Shown: one piece after another, positions 1 to 11,165 of the stretch
Numbering within the stretch: the stretch's first letter is position 1
How the letters are laid out: the number at the start of each line of letters is the position of its first letter
From: Tragulus kanchil
Lineage: Eukaryota > Chordata > Mammalia > Artiodactyla > Tragulidae
Assembly (NCBI GenBank): GCA_022376925.1
Contig: JAIOJX010000032.1
Coordinates: 174,727,479 to 174,791,478, forward strand
Direction: 5' to 3'
Length of the DNA stretch: 64,000 bases
Notes under the pieces: generated by a model
Database searches by the model: none
What the model saw: only the letters and a program-made list of their open reading frames with translations
Told to the model about the DNA's origin: nothing
Translations under genes and position numbers: made by a program

Positions 1-1904
1 GAGGTGACTTGAAGCTGCTCCCGCCCGCCTCCCCGTGCCGCTGCCTCGGCTCTCTGCCCGCAGGGAGCCGCCCCTCTCCGGGGTGCCCCGGCTTGGCTGC
101 AGCATAGGCCCCTGCCTGCGCGTCCCTCTCTCTGGACCGAGGCAGGAGCCGCGTCTCGCGACCTCTGCGTCTCTGATGGGAGCGTCCTGCTGGGCTCGCC
201 GAGGGGCCTGCTGAGGTCAGGGGTGGGTGGATGGGCAGCCAGAGCGGTCCTTCCAGCAAGCACACCGTCACGCCGCCCCACGGCGCCCTGGGCCAGAAGT
301 GTCTCCAACAAGTCCAACGAGTCCGGCCGAATTCTGGATGGAGGCGCTGCCCCCAGACGCCCTGGACGGGGTGGAGGCAGCGGGGCGCGTCGCCTCCCAG
401 GTGAGCACTGTTAGCTAGAATTCCCAAGCCGAGTCAGAGGGAGCCCCAAAGCCCCTTTCCCCTTGTTAAACGCAGCCCTGCGCTGGGCTTTGCTCGGGTC
501 CGTCTCCCCGTTGGCTGTGTGAAGGAACGGCTCTTTTATTCCTTGCGCACTTCAGGAGACCTCGAGAAGGCTCGGTGTCAATATGAGAGCCTGCCAGCTA
601 ACAAACTCCCAGTAAATAACGTGGTGACGAGCGGGCGGCGGCCCAGAGATGCTGGCCTCTGCGGGGGCAGGTCCTGTCCACACCGGGATCCAGGGCTCGG
701 CGCCGTCCCAGGGCCCGTGGCTGACACCCTTGTGACACCTACAGGCTTTTCTGTAGGGGGAAGGGGTGGCAGGTTTGGCTGAGCTCAAGTTCAAACTGTG
801 CTGCTCAGGAGGTCGAGGGACTAGATCCTAAGTTCCTGGCTTCAAATGTGTGGACTCTGGGGGATGCCCAGGGTAGGGTAAATGTCTCTGGAACCCCTGG
901 GCTACCTGGCAGAGCTGCCGCTGGACTCCACCCCCACTAACCAGGTCACCCTTGGTTGACAGAACACTTGCAGTTTTGTAAGGCTGCTGCTGTGACACGG
1001 GTGTGAGGGCAGGAGCTCAGAGTCACCTCGTTAGCATACCTGGCTTTTCGGTAGAGCCGTGGGATGCTGCTTGGCCAGAACTCCCGTCATTCAGCGCGGG
1101 TGGTGGCTGGAGGGTGTCTGAGCTCGGCCTCCAGGGCTTCTTCCTGGGCCCTGGGTGTCTCTGCCCTTGGACTTGGCTGCGCTCTGCCTGGCAAGTCCCG
1201 GAGTCACCCTGGGCAGCCTGTTTACTTGCAGAGAGCCGCGTCTCTGGGGTCAGCTCCCCTGGGCGGCACTCAGTGCACACCTCTGGACGGAGCCCACTGC
1301 CGTGTGCCCTTACGTGGAGGATCGGGAGGCTCCCAGGGCGTGGGCTGTGCTTTGAGCTTTGTGTTTCTGTTGCCAGGTCTTATCCCCTAGACCCTGCCCG
1401 GGAGGGTCTCAGTGAATGACTGTCTTGTCCATCAGAAGCAGGCAGGGCATTAGAAGTGGCCAGAGTGAGGGCCCGGAGCTCACCCAGCTTCATGCAGGAT
1501 TCCTGCTCCAGAGAACTTAGCTGGAGGGAGCTGAGATGGGAAGGGAAAGGATGGGTGTTCCTTGATGGGGGAAGTTCTGAGAATGGGGTCTGTTAGGGCT
1601 TATCAAGATGCAGAGGGATCCCTGAGCTGGAGTGTCTCCCTGTCCTCATGTTCTTTTTCTCTTTATTATTTATACCATGGCTGCTTCCATAATGAAGGAG
1701 CCAGTAACAGTGGGAGTCACTGGATGGGAAAGGTTGTTCCAGTAAGCTACAGAATTTAGCTCGGAGCTTCCTGGCGGCCTTGTCAAAAGGGAAACATGGT
1801 GAGCTCTGATTTGCTTATGAAAGAAAGCATAATGGTTTAGGATAGTTTTTGTGTCAACTTCAAGCCTGGGAGACTTGATCGTAGGGATTTTTTGGTGAGA
1901 CAGG
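1..1904. other. Unique GC-rich intron, no recognised element
   Basis: I see no repeat family, splice-flanked coding block or RNA gene. Short open frames exist on both strands but show no domain or conserved motif. Confidence 0.5.
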
Positions 1905-2080
1905 GCCTTATCTAAGATAAAGGTCCAGGTAGTAGCAGTTTTAGGCTCTGTGGGCCCTGGTCCTCTCTGTTGCACCTACTCAATCCCGCCAGCACAGGGC
2001 GAGTGCATCTTGGATAATGTGTACTGATGGTGGCCGTCACAATTAAACTTTATTTGCAAAAGCAGCAGCCAGTCCATGGT
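1905..2080 (-). mobile_element. Ancient hAT-type DNA transposon fragment
   Basis: The order of motifs (GCCTTATCTAAGATAAAGG, TTTAGGCTCTGTGGGCC, then AAACTTTATTTGCAAAAGCAG) matches the eutherian non-autonomous hAT element whose consensus carries 'aaataaagttttattggaacacagcc' in the reverse orientation. It is diverged and fragmentary. The strand and family assignment are from memory of the consensus. Confidence 0.5.
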
Positions 2081-4205
2081 TCGAGGATCCTCGAGTTAAG
2101 GAATAGTGAGTGTCCCATGGACGGATCACGATGGCATTTAGGGTGCGGAAGTGGATACAGGTTCTCAGACTGACTCTGGGGACAGTTGAAATGGAACATG
2201 AAGGGGAAGGTCTGGTCCTCTTATTCTGCACCCCCAGACCTCTTATGCGTCTTTAGAGAGAGAATCTGGTCAAGGAGGCCTCAGGTTCCAGCCCCAGGTA
2301 GAGGAACCTCGCCGGCTAGTGTGCTCCCTTCCCAAAGCCCCGGCCTCGGGTTCAAGCAGCCCTGGCCCTGCAGGCGCCCTTCCTGTGAAGGGCTGTCCCT
2401 TACAGGGTGACCTTGACCTTCCTTCCACAGCTAGTTCCGCAAAGGGAAGGTGTTTGAAGGAAGGCCTTGGGGCTGGCTTGATGACCCCACCATGGTTAAG
2501 AGGGAGTTGGGCTGGTATTTCTCGTTAGATTGTTGGAGGCGATAGAGTTTTTGAACTCTGCTCATTACCACTCACGCTCAGTTTGTTGATTTGCTTACTC
2601 CAGACCCCATTCTACAAAGACTGGAAACGTGGCTGTGCCTTGATCTCCTTGTCCTCCTCTGGCAAGCGGAGGTGTGCAACGCACAGGGCGGGGCCTGGCG
2701 CACAGGAGGGCGGGCACTCGACTCTCCTCTCTCCCTAGAGGTCCCTGTGACTGACACCTTGCAGGGCGGCTGCTTTCAACGACCTGCTGTCAGCAGTGGG
2801 TGGCGCAGGCTTTGGGAAAGCCCTTGAGCTTTCCCAGCCCATATACAGCCTGGATGGGCACCCAGAGTGGATGATGGGCATTCTCCGTGGGCCCAGCTGG
2901 CCCTGGCGTCTGAGTGAGGGTTGTTCCTGGATGCTCATTTTTCGAGTCTGGAGAACCACCGGCCACATCACGCTGAAGAAATGCCTGAGAAGGAGGCCTG
3001 GTCAGAGCGACCAGCCCCAGAATTCCCTCGGCTTCCCAGGACAATCCCACTGTGGCTTCGAGGACCTGTTTTAATTCCCCTTTCCCCACTGTGAAAAATC
3101 TCCTTTCATTAAGTAATGATCATTGCATCCTCCTTTTGAGGTCGGATCGAGGATCCTCGAGTTAAGGAATAGTGAGTGTCCCATGGACGGATCACGATGG
3201 CATTTAGGGTGCGGAAGTGGATACAGGTTCTCAGACTGACTCTGGGGACAGTTGAAATGGAACATGAAGGGGAAGGTCTGGTCCTCTTATTCTGCACCCC
3301 CAGACCTCTTATGCGTCTTTAGAGAGAGAATCTGGTCAAGGAGGCCTCAGGTTCCAGCCCCAGGTAGAGGAACCTCGCCGGCTAGTGTGCTCCCTTCCCA
3401 AAGCCCCGGCCTCGGGTTCAAGCAGCCCTGGCCCTGCAGGCGCCCTTCCTGTGAAGGGCTGTCCCTTACAGGGTGACCTTGACCTTCCTTCCACAGCTAG
3501 TTCCGCAAAGGGAAGGTGTTTGAAGGAAGGCCTTGGGGCTGGCTTGATGACCCCACCATGGTTAAGAGGGAGTTGGGCTGGTATTTCTCGTTAGATTGTT
3601 GGAGGCGATAGAGTTTTTGAACTCTGCTCATTACCACTCACGCTCAGTTTGTTGATTTGCTTACTCCAGACCCCATTCTACAAAGACTGGAAACGTGGCT
3701 GTGCCTTGATCTCCTTGTCCTCCTCTGGCAAGCGGAGGTGTGCAACGCACAGGGCGGGGCCTGGCGCACAGGAGGGCGGGCACTCGACTCTCCTCTCTCC
3801 CTAGAGGTCCCTGTGACTGACACCTTGCAGGGCGGCTGCTTTCAACGACCTGCTGTCAGCAGTGGGTGGCGCAGGCTTTGGGAAAGCCCTTGAGCTTTCC
3901 CAGCCCATATACAGCCTGGATGGGCACCCAGAGTGGATGATGGGCATTCTCCGTGGGCCCAGCTGGCCCTGGCGTCTGAGTGAGGGTTGTTCCTGGATGC
4001 TCATTTTTCGAGTCTGGAGAACCACCGGCCACATCACGCTGAAGAAATGCCTGAGAAGGAGGCCTGGTCAGAGCGACCAGCCCCAGAATTCCCTCGGCTT
4101 CCCAGGACAATCCCACTGTGGCTTCGAGGACCTGTTTTAATTCCCCTTTCCCCCCACTGTGAAAAATCTCCTTTCATTAAGTAATGATCATTGCATCCTC
4201 CCTTT
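2081..4205 (+). repeat. Tandem direct duplication D1 (period about 1066 bp)
   Basis: Copy 1 is 2081-3136 and copy 2 is 3147-4205, separated by about 10 bases of junction. Copies are near-identical. A C-run differs near the 3' end of copy 1 (TTTCCCCACTG against TTTCCCCCCACTG), next to the junction. The content is unique GC-rich intron with no gene. Likely unmerged contig overlap. Confidence 0.92.
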
Positions 4206-5981
4206 AAAAGTAATTTGATGGAGGTACATCTTCTGAACAGCTGCTCACAGGCCTGGGACCTAGCCCACCTGGCCCAGGTACCCTTGATCAGAGGTGTTGT
4301 CACATCATGGGGAGTTTAGTTAGGGGCCAAGCCAAGCGCCTGTGTTTATGTGGCTTGTGTGACCTTACTGTGGATGAATTCATGAGTTTTAGTGATTCTT
4401 TTTTTTTTTTTATACCATTTTTACCATTTGTGAACAAGGAATATCCTTCACGACCACCTTCAGGGACCCGAGGGCGTACGTCAGAGGTTGGCTCTCAGTT
4501 TGGTCTGAAACAGTCCTTCCCCGACTTGGTCTCAAGCTGCCCCTCTGCCTGGGTGCCTGGAAGGAAGGAAGTCACCTTTCAGGCAGAAGGGTCAAGACTC
4601 TTGTCAGGCACACATCAGCGTCCGGCTTCTGGCTGCCCAGCCTTGGCCCTGTCGCTGAGGATGTGCTGGATGGTTGGCGGGGAGCAGCTAAGGGGTCAAG
4701 GTGGGCACTGGCTGGACATCTGTGGGGCCGTGTTGGCGGGGGAGGGGCCTCTGTGCAGAGCCTGCCTGCGCGCTGTGGGGGTGAAATGCCAGGGTCGGGG
4801 GAGCCGAGCTCTGGGTCCCCTTCCTGCCTCCCTGCCCCCACACCGATGTCCTCCCTGAGCTGTAGGGCAAGATGCCTTCAGTCGCTGCAGACGGGGGCAG
4901 CTCAGGGCGCTCCGCCCAGGCCAGCTGGGGCCTCACCGGGGCCTCAGCGTCTGTCCAGTGCCGGGGGTATTTGGCCTTCGCCCCAGATCACCGGGGAATG
5001 GCTGGTCTCCAGGCCCTCCAGGGGCCACCCCATGGGTGAGGCAAGGATCCTGTCTGCGGCAATCACCCAGGACAGGACTGTCCCCCTTTCTCCACACACC
5101 CCGTCATCACGACCAGTGCAGCCTTGTCTGTTCCAAGCTCAGGGTGCCAGAAGGCCCATATTCTATGGGCTGGGCACTTCTGGTGTGGGACTGGGCAGCG
5201 GCCTCAACCAGGAGGAAGAAGCCTTTCCACCCAGAGGGCCCTGGGAAGACTGGGTGGCCACAGGGCGCCAGGACCTTTTGACGATGTCCATTGGCCTTGA
5301 GGTACTGGGCTGGGGTGCTGCCGAAGGATTTATCGGGTCCCACGAGGCAGGACCTGCCCCATGGGCCGGGCCCAGGTTGGTTCCTGCTGTGCTGTTAGAT
5401 GCCTGCAGGCATGTATTGGGGGTCCTGTTATAAGTGCGGGCCCCGCCCAACTCAGAACCTGGGGACACTGAACCGTTTACACACTGTTTGCACCCGTGAC
5501 GGTGGGACTCACAGGTGCGGACCTGAGCCCAGCGCAGGCCCTCTGGGTCCTGACTCACAGAACCGTCAAGGCCTGTTCTGCCTGCTGAGGCCTCAGGGAG
5601 GAGACCGGGCCAGGCGGGCAGTGGAACAGTCACTGCCTCTCCACTCGGTGGCTGAGAGCCTTCTTCCCGTCTCTGAGCCTCAGTTTCCTCCTCCGGGAAG
5701 TGGGAGTTAATTGAGATGACAGGTGGAAGGGCCAGCCTGGACCTGGGTGTGCTGGAAGCTTAGGAAAGGCAGCTGCCGTCCGTTCTGCCCACGTGACCGG
5801 TAGCATTGGATGGCTGAGGACAGGGACCGGGGTTCCCCTGATTCTCCACGGACAGAGGTCTCCAGGGGCCGGTGGCCGCCCCTGCCCAGAGCTCTCGGGC
5901 CGCGCGGTCCCAGGTTCTTGGCGGCGGGCAGGGAGTTGTCTGGCTGACTCTGTCCCCAGTCAGGGACCGACACCCAGGGAG
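4206..5981. other. Unique GC-rich intron with one MIR fragment
   Basis: GC-rich, no gene seen. A MIR-like stretch is at about 5640-5730 (CTGAGCCTCAGTTTCCTCCT core). A T-run is at 4398-4411. Confidence 0.5.
5640..5730 (+). mobile_element. MIR SINE fragment
   Basis: The core 'tctctgagcctcagtttcctc' followed by a degraded 'gaagtgggag..gatgacagg' is the characteristic MIR 3' portion. Confidence 0.65.
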
Positions 5982-6363
5982 GGGAAAGATCTTGCTCAGG
6001 CAGGCCCCTCACTGTTCCGGGCGGTGAGATGCAGAGACAAGGGGTGTGGCCCCCGAAGACAGCAGATAAAGGACCAGGGAACAGTGTGAGGCATCTGGGG
6101 ACCATCAGGGGAGGCCGAGAGGGGGCGAAGATTCCTGCCCCCGTCTGCACAGAGGATGGGGGGCCCCTGAAGGCCAAGGGAGTGCTGGCGCGCTAGAGGA
6201 GGCTCCTCTGACCCAGAGTGGCCAGCCTGGCTCCAGGGCCTTGGACAAGGTGCAGAGGGCCGGAGCAGGCTGCTGGCAGCAGATCGAGGTACCAGGTGCC
6301 AGGCTCGGGGGTCTGCTGTCTCTCCAGGGGCAGCCCTCTCGTGGGAGATGGTGGGCGCCCGGC

Positions 6364-6500
6364 TTTGTGACCTGGGCTAAGTCACTTCACGTCTCTGAAT
6401 CTTAGGTTTGTCATCAGTAAACTGGAGGGGGCACTCCAGGGGGTGATGGTGATGATAGTGATGTGTCTTCAGATTGTTCTGAGGCTCGAGTAAGGATCGA
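6364..6500 (+). mobile_element. MIR SINE fragment (copy at 7491-7627)
   Basis: TTTGTGACCTGGGCTAAGTCACTTCACGTCTCTGAATCTTAGGTTTG followed by an AAACTGGAGGGGG-type stretch is typical MIR. It is present twice because of D2. Confidence 0.8.
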
Positions 6501-6648
6501 GATGTGCCCATGGCTGGGCACAGAGGGCTGCCCTGCCACCTCTGTGTCCCCCTCTCCCCCGCACACCCCCAGTAGTTCCTGTGTTGATTATCTGTGACAA
6601 CGTTTCAACTACTAATCCACTTGAAGCGGTGGATGTTCAATTTGTTTC

Positions 6649-6948
6649 TCAGGCATTCTTTTTTTTTTTTTTTTGACCGCTTTTATTGGTCTTTCATTTA
6701 TTTATTTTCACCCATCTTTGTTCTTTGGCCTGTGTGGGCCTCCCATTGCAGCGGCCTCTCTCGCTGCAGAGCACCGGCTCTGGGCGCACGTGCTCCAGAG
6801 TGCTGGTGCATAATTAGACACATCGGTCCAGCTGCTCCGCGGCACGTGGGATCTTCCCGGGCCAGGGATCGAACCGACGCCCCTTGCACTACAAGGCAGA
6901 CTCTTTACCCACTGGACCACCAGGGCAGCCCTTTTTCAGGCATTCTTT
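6649..6948 (-). mobile_element. CHR-2-type tRNA-Glu SINE with target-site duplication (copy at 7774-8073)
   Basis: Read on the minus strand it begins GGGCTGCCCTGGTGGTCCAG, has a tRNA-like box B (GGTTCGATCC), then the CHR body, and ends in an A-rich tail (T-run at 6659-6674 on +). It is flanked by TCAGGCATTCTTT at 6649-6661 and 6936-6948, a 13-base target-site duplication. Longer open frames here are SINE sequence, not genes. Confidence 0.88.
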
Positions 6949-8224
6949 AAAATGAGTCTTGGTTTGGCTTCCAGGGGCAGAACCCCCTGGCTGGAGTTAT
7001 GTTTTCCTCTGTAGAAATATTTGCATGGGCCGCCGGATGCTCTGTGGTGTTAATCCGTCCTTCGGAAAGGGGCAAAGTGAGGGCAATGGGATGCCCCCTG
7101 CGAAAGTGCAATTGGGAAAGATCTTGCTCAGGCAGGCCCCTCACTGTTCCGGGCGGTGAGATGCAGAGACAAGGGTGTGGCCCCAGCCAGATAAAGGACC
7201 AGGGAACAGTGTGAGGCATCTGGGGACCATCAGGGGAGGCCGAGAGGGGGCGAAGATTCCTGCCCCCGTCTGCACAGAGGATGGGGGGCCCCTGAAGGCC
7301 AAGGGAGTGCTGGCGCGCTAGAGGAGGCTCCTCTGACCCAGAGTGGCCAGCCTGGCTCCAGGGCCTTGGACAAGGTGCAGAGGGCCGGAGCAGGCTGCTG
7401 GCAGCAGATCGAGGTACCAGGTGCCAGGCTCGGGGGTCTGCTGTCTCTCCAGGGGCAGCCCTCTCGTGGGAGATGGTGGGCGCCCGGCTTTGTGACCTGG
7501 GCTAAGTCACTTCACGTCTCTGAATCTTAGGTTTGTCATCAGTAAACTGGAGGGGGCACTCCAGGGGGTGATGGTGATGATAGTGATGTGTCTTCAGATT
7601 GTTCTGAGGCTCGAGTAAGGATCGAGATGTGCCCGTGGCTGGGCACAGAGGGCTGCCCTGCCACCTCTGTGTCCCCCTCTCCCCCGCACACCCCCAGTAG
7701 TTCCTGTGTTGATTATCTGTGACAACGTTTCAACTACTAATCCACTTGAAGCGGTGGATGTTCAATTTGTTTCTCAGGCATTCTTTTTTTCTTTTTTTTG
7801 ACCGCTTTTATTGGTCTTTCATTTATTTATTTTCACCCATCTTTGTTCTTTGGCCTGTGTGGGCCTCCCATTGCAGCGGCCTCTCTCGCTGCAGAGCACC
7901 GGCTCTGGGCGCACGTGCTCCAGAGTGCTGGTGCATAATTAGACACATCGGTCCAGCTGCTCCGCGGCACGTGGGATCTTCCCGGGCCAGGGATCGAACC
8001 GACGCCCCTTGCACTACAAGGCAGACTCTTTACCCACTGGACCACCAGGGCAGCCCTTTTTCAGGCATTCTTTAAAATGAGTCTTGGTTTGGCTTCCAGG
8101 GGCAGAACCCCCTGGCTGGAGTTATGTTTTCCTCTGTAGAAATATTTGCATGGGCCGCCGGATGCTCTGTGGTGTTAATCCCGTCCTTCGGAAAATGCTG
8201 GGGGCCTGGAAAGTGAGGGCAATG

Positions 8225-9359
8225 TGTGTCAACTCTCTGGCCTCCCTCAGTGCCCGGACCTCTCCTTACTGTGCTCAGCCTGGCTGAGCCCACTTCCCTA
8301 TGTCAGCAGAGTGTGGTGTGGGTGGAGAGCAGCCCGAGGCAGCTGGCCCCGCGCAGGGAGGCCCAACTCCCTCTGGCCGGCCCGTGGACAGCTGGGAGGC
8401 TCTGTCCCCTTCAGTTTGGATCGGCAAACTGACAAGAGGGCCGCTCTGTGCCAGGCCTGGGGGAGGGCGCCAGGTGACCTGCCTGCGGACCCTGCTCTCC
8501 CGAGCTCCCTGCCTGGACTTCCTGCTTCTGCTTCTGTTCTGTGTTGACCTGGAGGTGGGCAGGGGCACGACGCCCTGTTGGGCCGAGGCCCAGGCGTTTG
8601 CAGGGGAGACCAGAGTCCTGGCCACGATCCTGGGTGGACAGGTGCACCTTGCAGTGAGAACACAGATGCTCGCACGCCAGCATCACGGGCAGGGAATCTG
8701 CTGCCTTCTGAGGAGTGGAGCGCCCAGGCCTCGGGAGGGCGTCTGTCGTGGTGGAGAGGCTCCCAGGTGTGGATCCCCGAGCCGCGTGCGGGGAGCAGAC
8801 CCTCAGCCCCGAGGCGGCAGTGCTCAGGCCCTCAGTCGCCGCCCACACGCCCGGGCCCTGGTGGTGCGGCCCGGCCGCGGTGCTCGGCACCTGCTCGGCT
8901 GCGGACTTTCAGGTCAGGGATGGCAGCGCTCTAAAAGGGATTTCAGCTGCCCCTTATGCCCCCTTCCCTGCCCACCAGGTGGGGATTGGCTCTCCCTTCA
9001 AGTCTGACCGGGCCTGGGCTCAAGGGCCAAGGAAGTGGGTGGGCTCTCTTCCCCATGAATGGACCCCGCAGCATCCCAGGTTTCTAAACACTCATGGGTA
9101 GGCCTAACGGGTGCCACTGCTCACCCATACTGTGTGCTAATAAGATTGTTCAAGAAAAACCAAACCACGGAGAGGAGTCCCGGTCTGTGGTGGAATTTGG
9201 TCTGTGGTGGAATTTGGTGCCGCCTGAAGCAGAGGGATGGAGAAGTAAGGGGGAGCTCTTTCACAAGAAATAGACGCTCACATCTTGGGATTTGGGGAAA
9301 CGGAACCGGTGAGGGTTTGTTTCCTTCCCAGGCGCTCCGCGTTATTAAGACACTCTGTC
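8225..9359. other. Unique intron, no recognised element
   Basis: GC-rich to about 9010, then mixed composition. I see no repeat family or coding signal. Confidence 0.45.
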
Positions 9360-10210
9360 TTATAAGGGATGTTGGATAATTAATCCTGTGGTGAGACAAT
9401 AGCAACAAGCATTCGAATATATTTAAATAATGAGGAGGCTTTTTAATGTGGACCCGTAAAATCACTGTGGGCTGGTGGATGAAGGGGGGTCAGGATTTAC
9501 TGAAATGTACTTTTCCCCTTCAGAAGATGGGTTTTTTTTTTTGTGTACACACACCCACGAACACATGTACACACACATATGCACACACACACAGAACGTT
9601 TAGCCAGAACCCTGCTAAGATTTTTCCCTTTTCAGTCGAAAAGAATCAATTATGCCTTGTGGTCTCTTTCCAGAAACCACTTTTGATGGTGTGATTTTGT
9701 TTCAGTCTAGAGAGCGCCAGTCTGCCCCTCAGAAGCAAGCAGGGGGAGAACAACCCCTCTCACCAAATATCTGGGCTTCTGCACAGATTCTCAGCAATTG
9801 AGAATATTGACAGCAATCAGAATTCCACGGCTGTTGAAACTTCGCCTCTAATTGAACTGGGAAAGGTAAACCTAGATTCAGGGCTCTGCACGCTGTAATT
9901 GCAATAATTTAATTTAGCTATTTAACCTGTAATTCAGTGGTATTTATTAAGGAGCATGGGAGAAAATGAGGCCATTAGGAGCCAGAGATGAATACATTGA
10001 AATGAAAATGAACACTTCTAACTGCCAGTTGACCTTCGGTTTGTAGCAGTTTTTATTAGGCTGGTCACGGTAATTACCAGGATGTGAATCGGGGAGGAAA
10101 GTGAATAATTCTGTAATGAACATTTTTATTCATTATCTCGCGTTTTCAGGAAACGGACAAGGTATCTCGCAAAAGTATCGGCCGACACATTCTGTTTGTT
10201 TTTTAAAAAA
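9360..10210. promoter_or_regulatory. AT-rich island, candidate conserved intronic regulatory element
   Basis: Within GC-rich intron this block is AT-rich, free of interspersed repeats, and dense in homeodomain-like cores: ATTAAT, TAATTG, AATTTAATTTAG, GGTAATTACC near 10070, and TTCATTAT near 10130. A short AC-rich run sits at 9545-9590. Such islands in developmental-gene introns are often conserved enhancers. Conservation itself cannot be seen here. Confidence 0.35.
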
Positions 10211-10343
10211 TGATTGTTTGTGGACAATGCCGTCATTCTGTGGGAAGAGAGGTGGCGTCCGGGGCGTCCAGAGAGGCACACGGTGGGTCCTCGGGGCTGG
10301 GTGTGCTTCCGGGGTGCCCTGGGAAGGCAGCTGGCTGTACCGA

Positions 10344-10496
10344 TGTTGTTGCTGTTTGGCCTCCAGGCGGTGTCTGACTCTTCACAGCCCCGTGGCCCGC
10401 AGCACGCCAGGCTTCCCTGTCCTGCGCCGTCTCTTGGAGTTTGCCCAAGTTTGTGTCCATTGAATCAGTGACGCCGTCCAACTGCGCCATAGATGT
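10344..10496 (-). mobile_element. ART2A/BovB-tail-type element fragment
   Basis: On the minus strand it reads '...actgattcaatggacacaaacttgggcaaactccaagagac...ggaagcctggcgtgctgc...gaagagtcagacac', the recognisable 3' end of the BovB LINE shared by ART2A elements. This is a ruminant marker. Confidence 0.8.
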
Positions 10497-10573
10497 TGTC
10501 CGCCTGGCAGGGACCAGGAACTCACATGCCTGCCAGCCCCTCTGGGGAAGTTTTATCCAAAGAGTTTCCATCC

Positions 10574-10731
10574 AATGGAAAGCTTCCGGAGAGTTCCCCG
10601 ATGGTCCAGTGGTTAAGAGTTCGCCTTCCAATGCTGGGGGTGCTGGTTCAATTTCAATCCCTGGTCAGGGAGCTAAGATCCCACATGCCTCCCAGCCATA
10701 AGACAAAAAGACATTAAAGAATGGAAAGCTT
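10574..10731 (+). mobile_element. Short tRNA-Glu-derived SINE with target-site duplication
   Basis: GAGTTCCCCGATGGTCCAGTGGTTAAGAGTTCGCC...GCTAAGATCCCACATGCC, ending in an A-rich tail. Flanked by AATGGAAAGCTT at 10574-10585 and 10720-10731, a 12-base target-site duplication. Confidence 0.85.
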
Positions 10732-10926
10732 TCTTGGTTTGAGAATATGGAGGTGTTCCTGTGCCCTTTTAGGGTGAGATGCGAAGCGTGGCAGTGTTTG
10801 GATGGCTGGAGGCAAAACGAAAGCCCCTGGAACCAGGAATTCTATTAGTACTTCAGGGTTACCATCCTGAAGACAACCAGGGATGTGCCTGAGCACATGG
10901 GCGTGCACCTGCAGTGTCCTGGTCAC

Positions 10927-11165
10927 GCGTGTGTGTGTGTGTGTGTGTGTGCGTTCGCGCGCTTAGTTGGTCCACCTGTTTGGGACCCCATGGACCGTAG
11001 TCTGCCAGGCTCCTCTGTCCATGGGATTTTCCAGGCAAGAAACACTGGAGTGGGCTGCTCTTTCCTTCTCCACGGGCTCTCCCTGACCCAGGCATTGAAC
11101 CCACGTCCCTTGCATCTCCAGCATTGGCAGATGGGTTCTTTACCATTGCACTACCCGGCATGGTG
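10927..11165 (-). mobile_element. Bov-tA-type SINE (reverse) with adjoining (GT)n
   Basis: A (GT)n run at 10927-10951 leads into a reversed Bov-tA: CTTAGTTGGTCC...ACCCCATGGACCGTAG...CTCCTCTGTCCATGGGATTTTCCAGGCAAGAA...GCATTGGCAGATGGGTTCTTTACC, ending near 11165. The microsatellite sits at the element's 3' tail, a common site of repeat expansion. Confidence 0.85.

Larger units (their letters stand above)
5982..8224 (+). repeat. Tandem direct duplication D2 (period about 1125-1132 bp)
   Basis: Copy 1 is 5982-7089 and copy 2 is 7114-8224. Both carry the same MIR fragment and the same CHR-type SINE with its target-site duplication, so duplication came after those insertions. Differences sit at the junction-facing ends: bases are missing near 7185 (start of copy 2) and near 7070 (end of copy 1). 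The T-run at 6659 is interrupted by a C in copy 2. Confidence 0.93.

Noticed and set aside
6594..6950. Small protein-coding gene (118-residue frame, repeated at 7719)
   Set aside because: The frame lies within a reversed CHR-2-type SINE and its A-tail. A related translation appears at 30751-31185 in another SINE copy.
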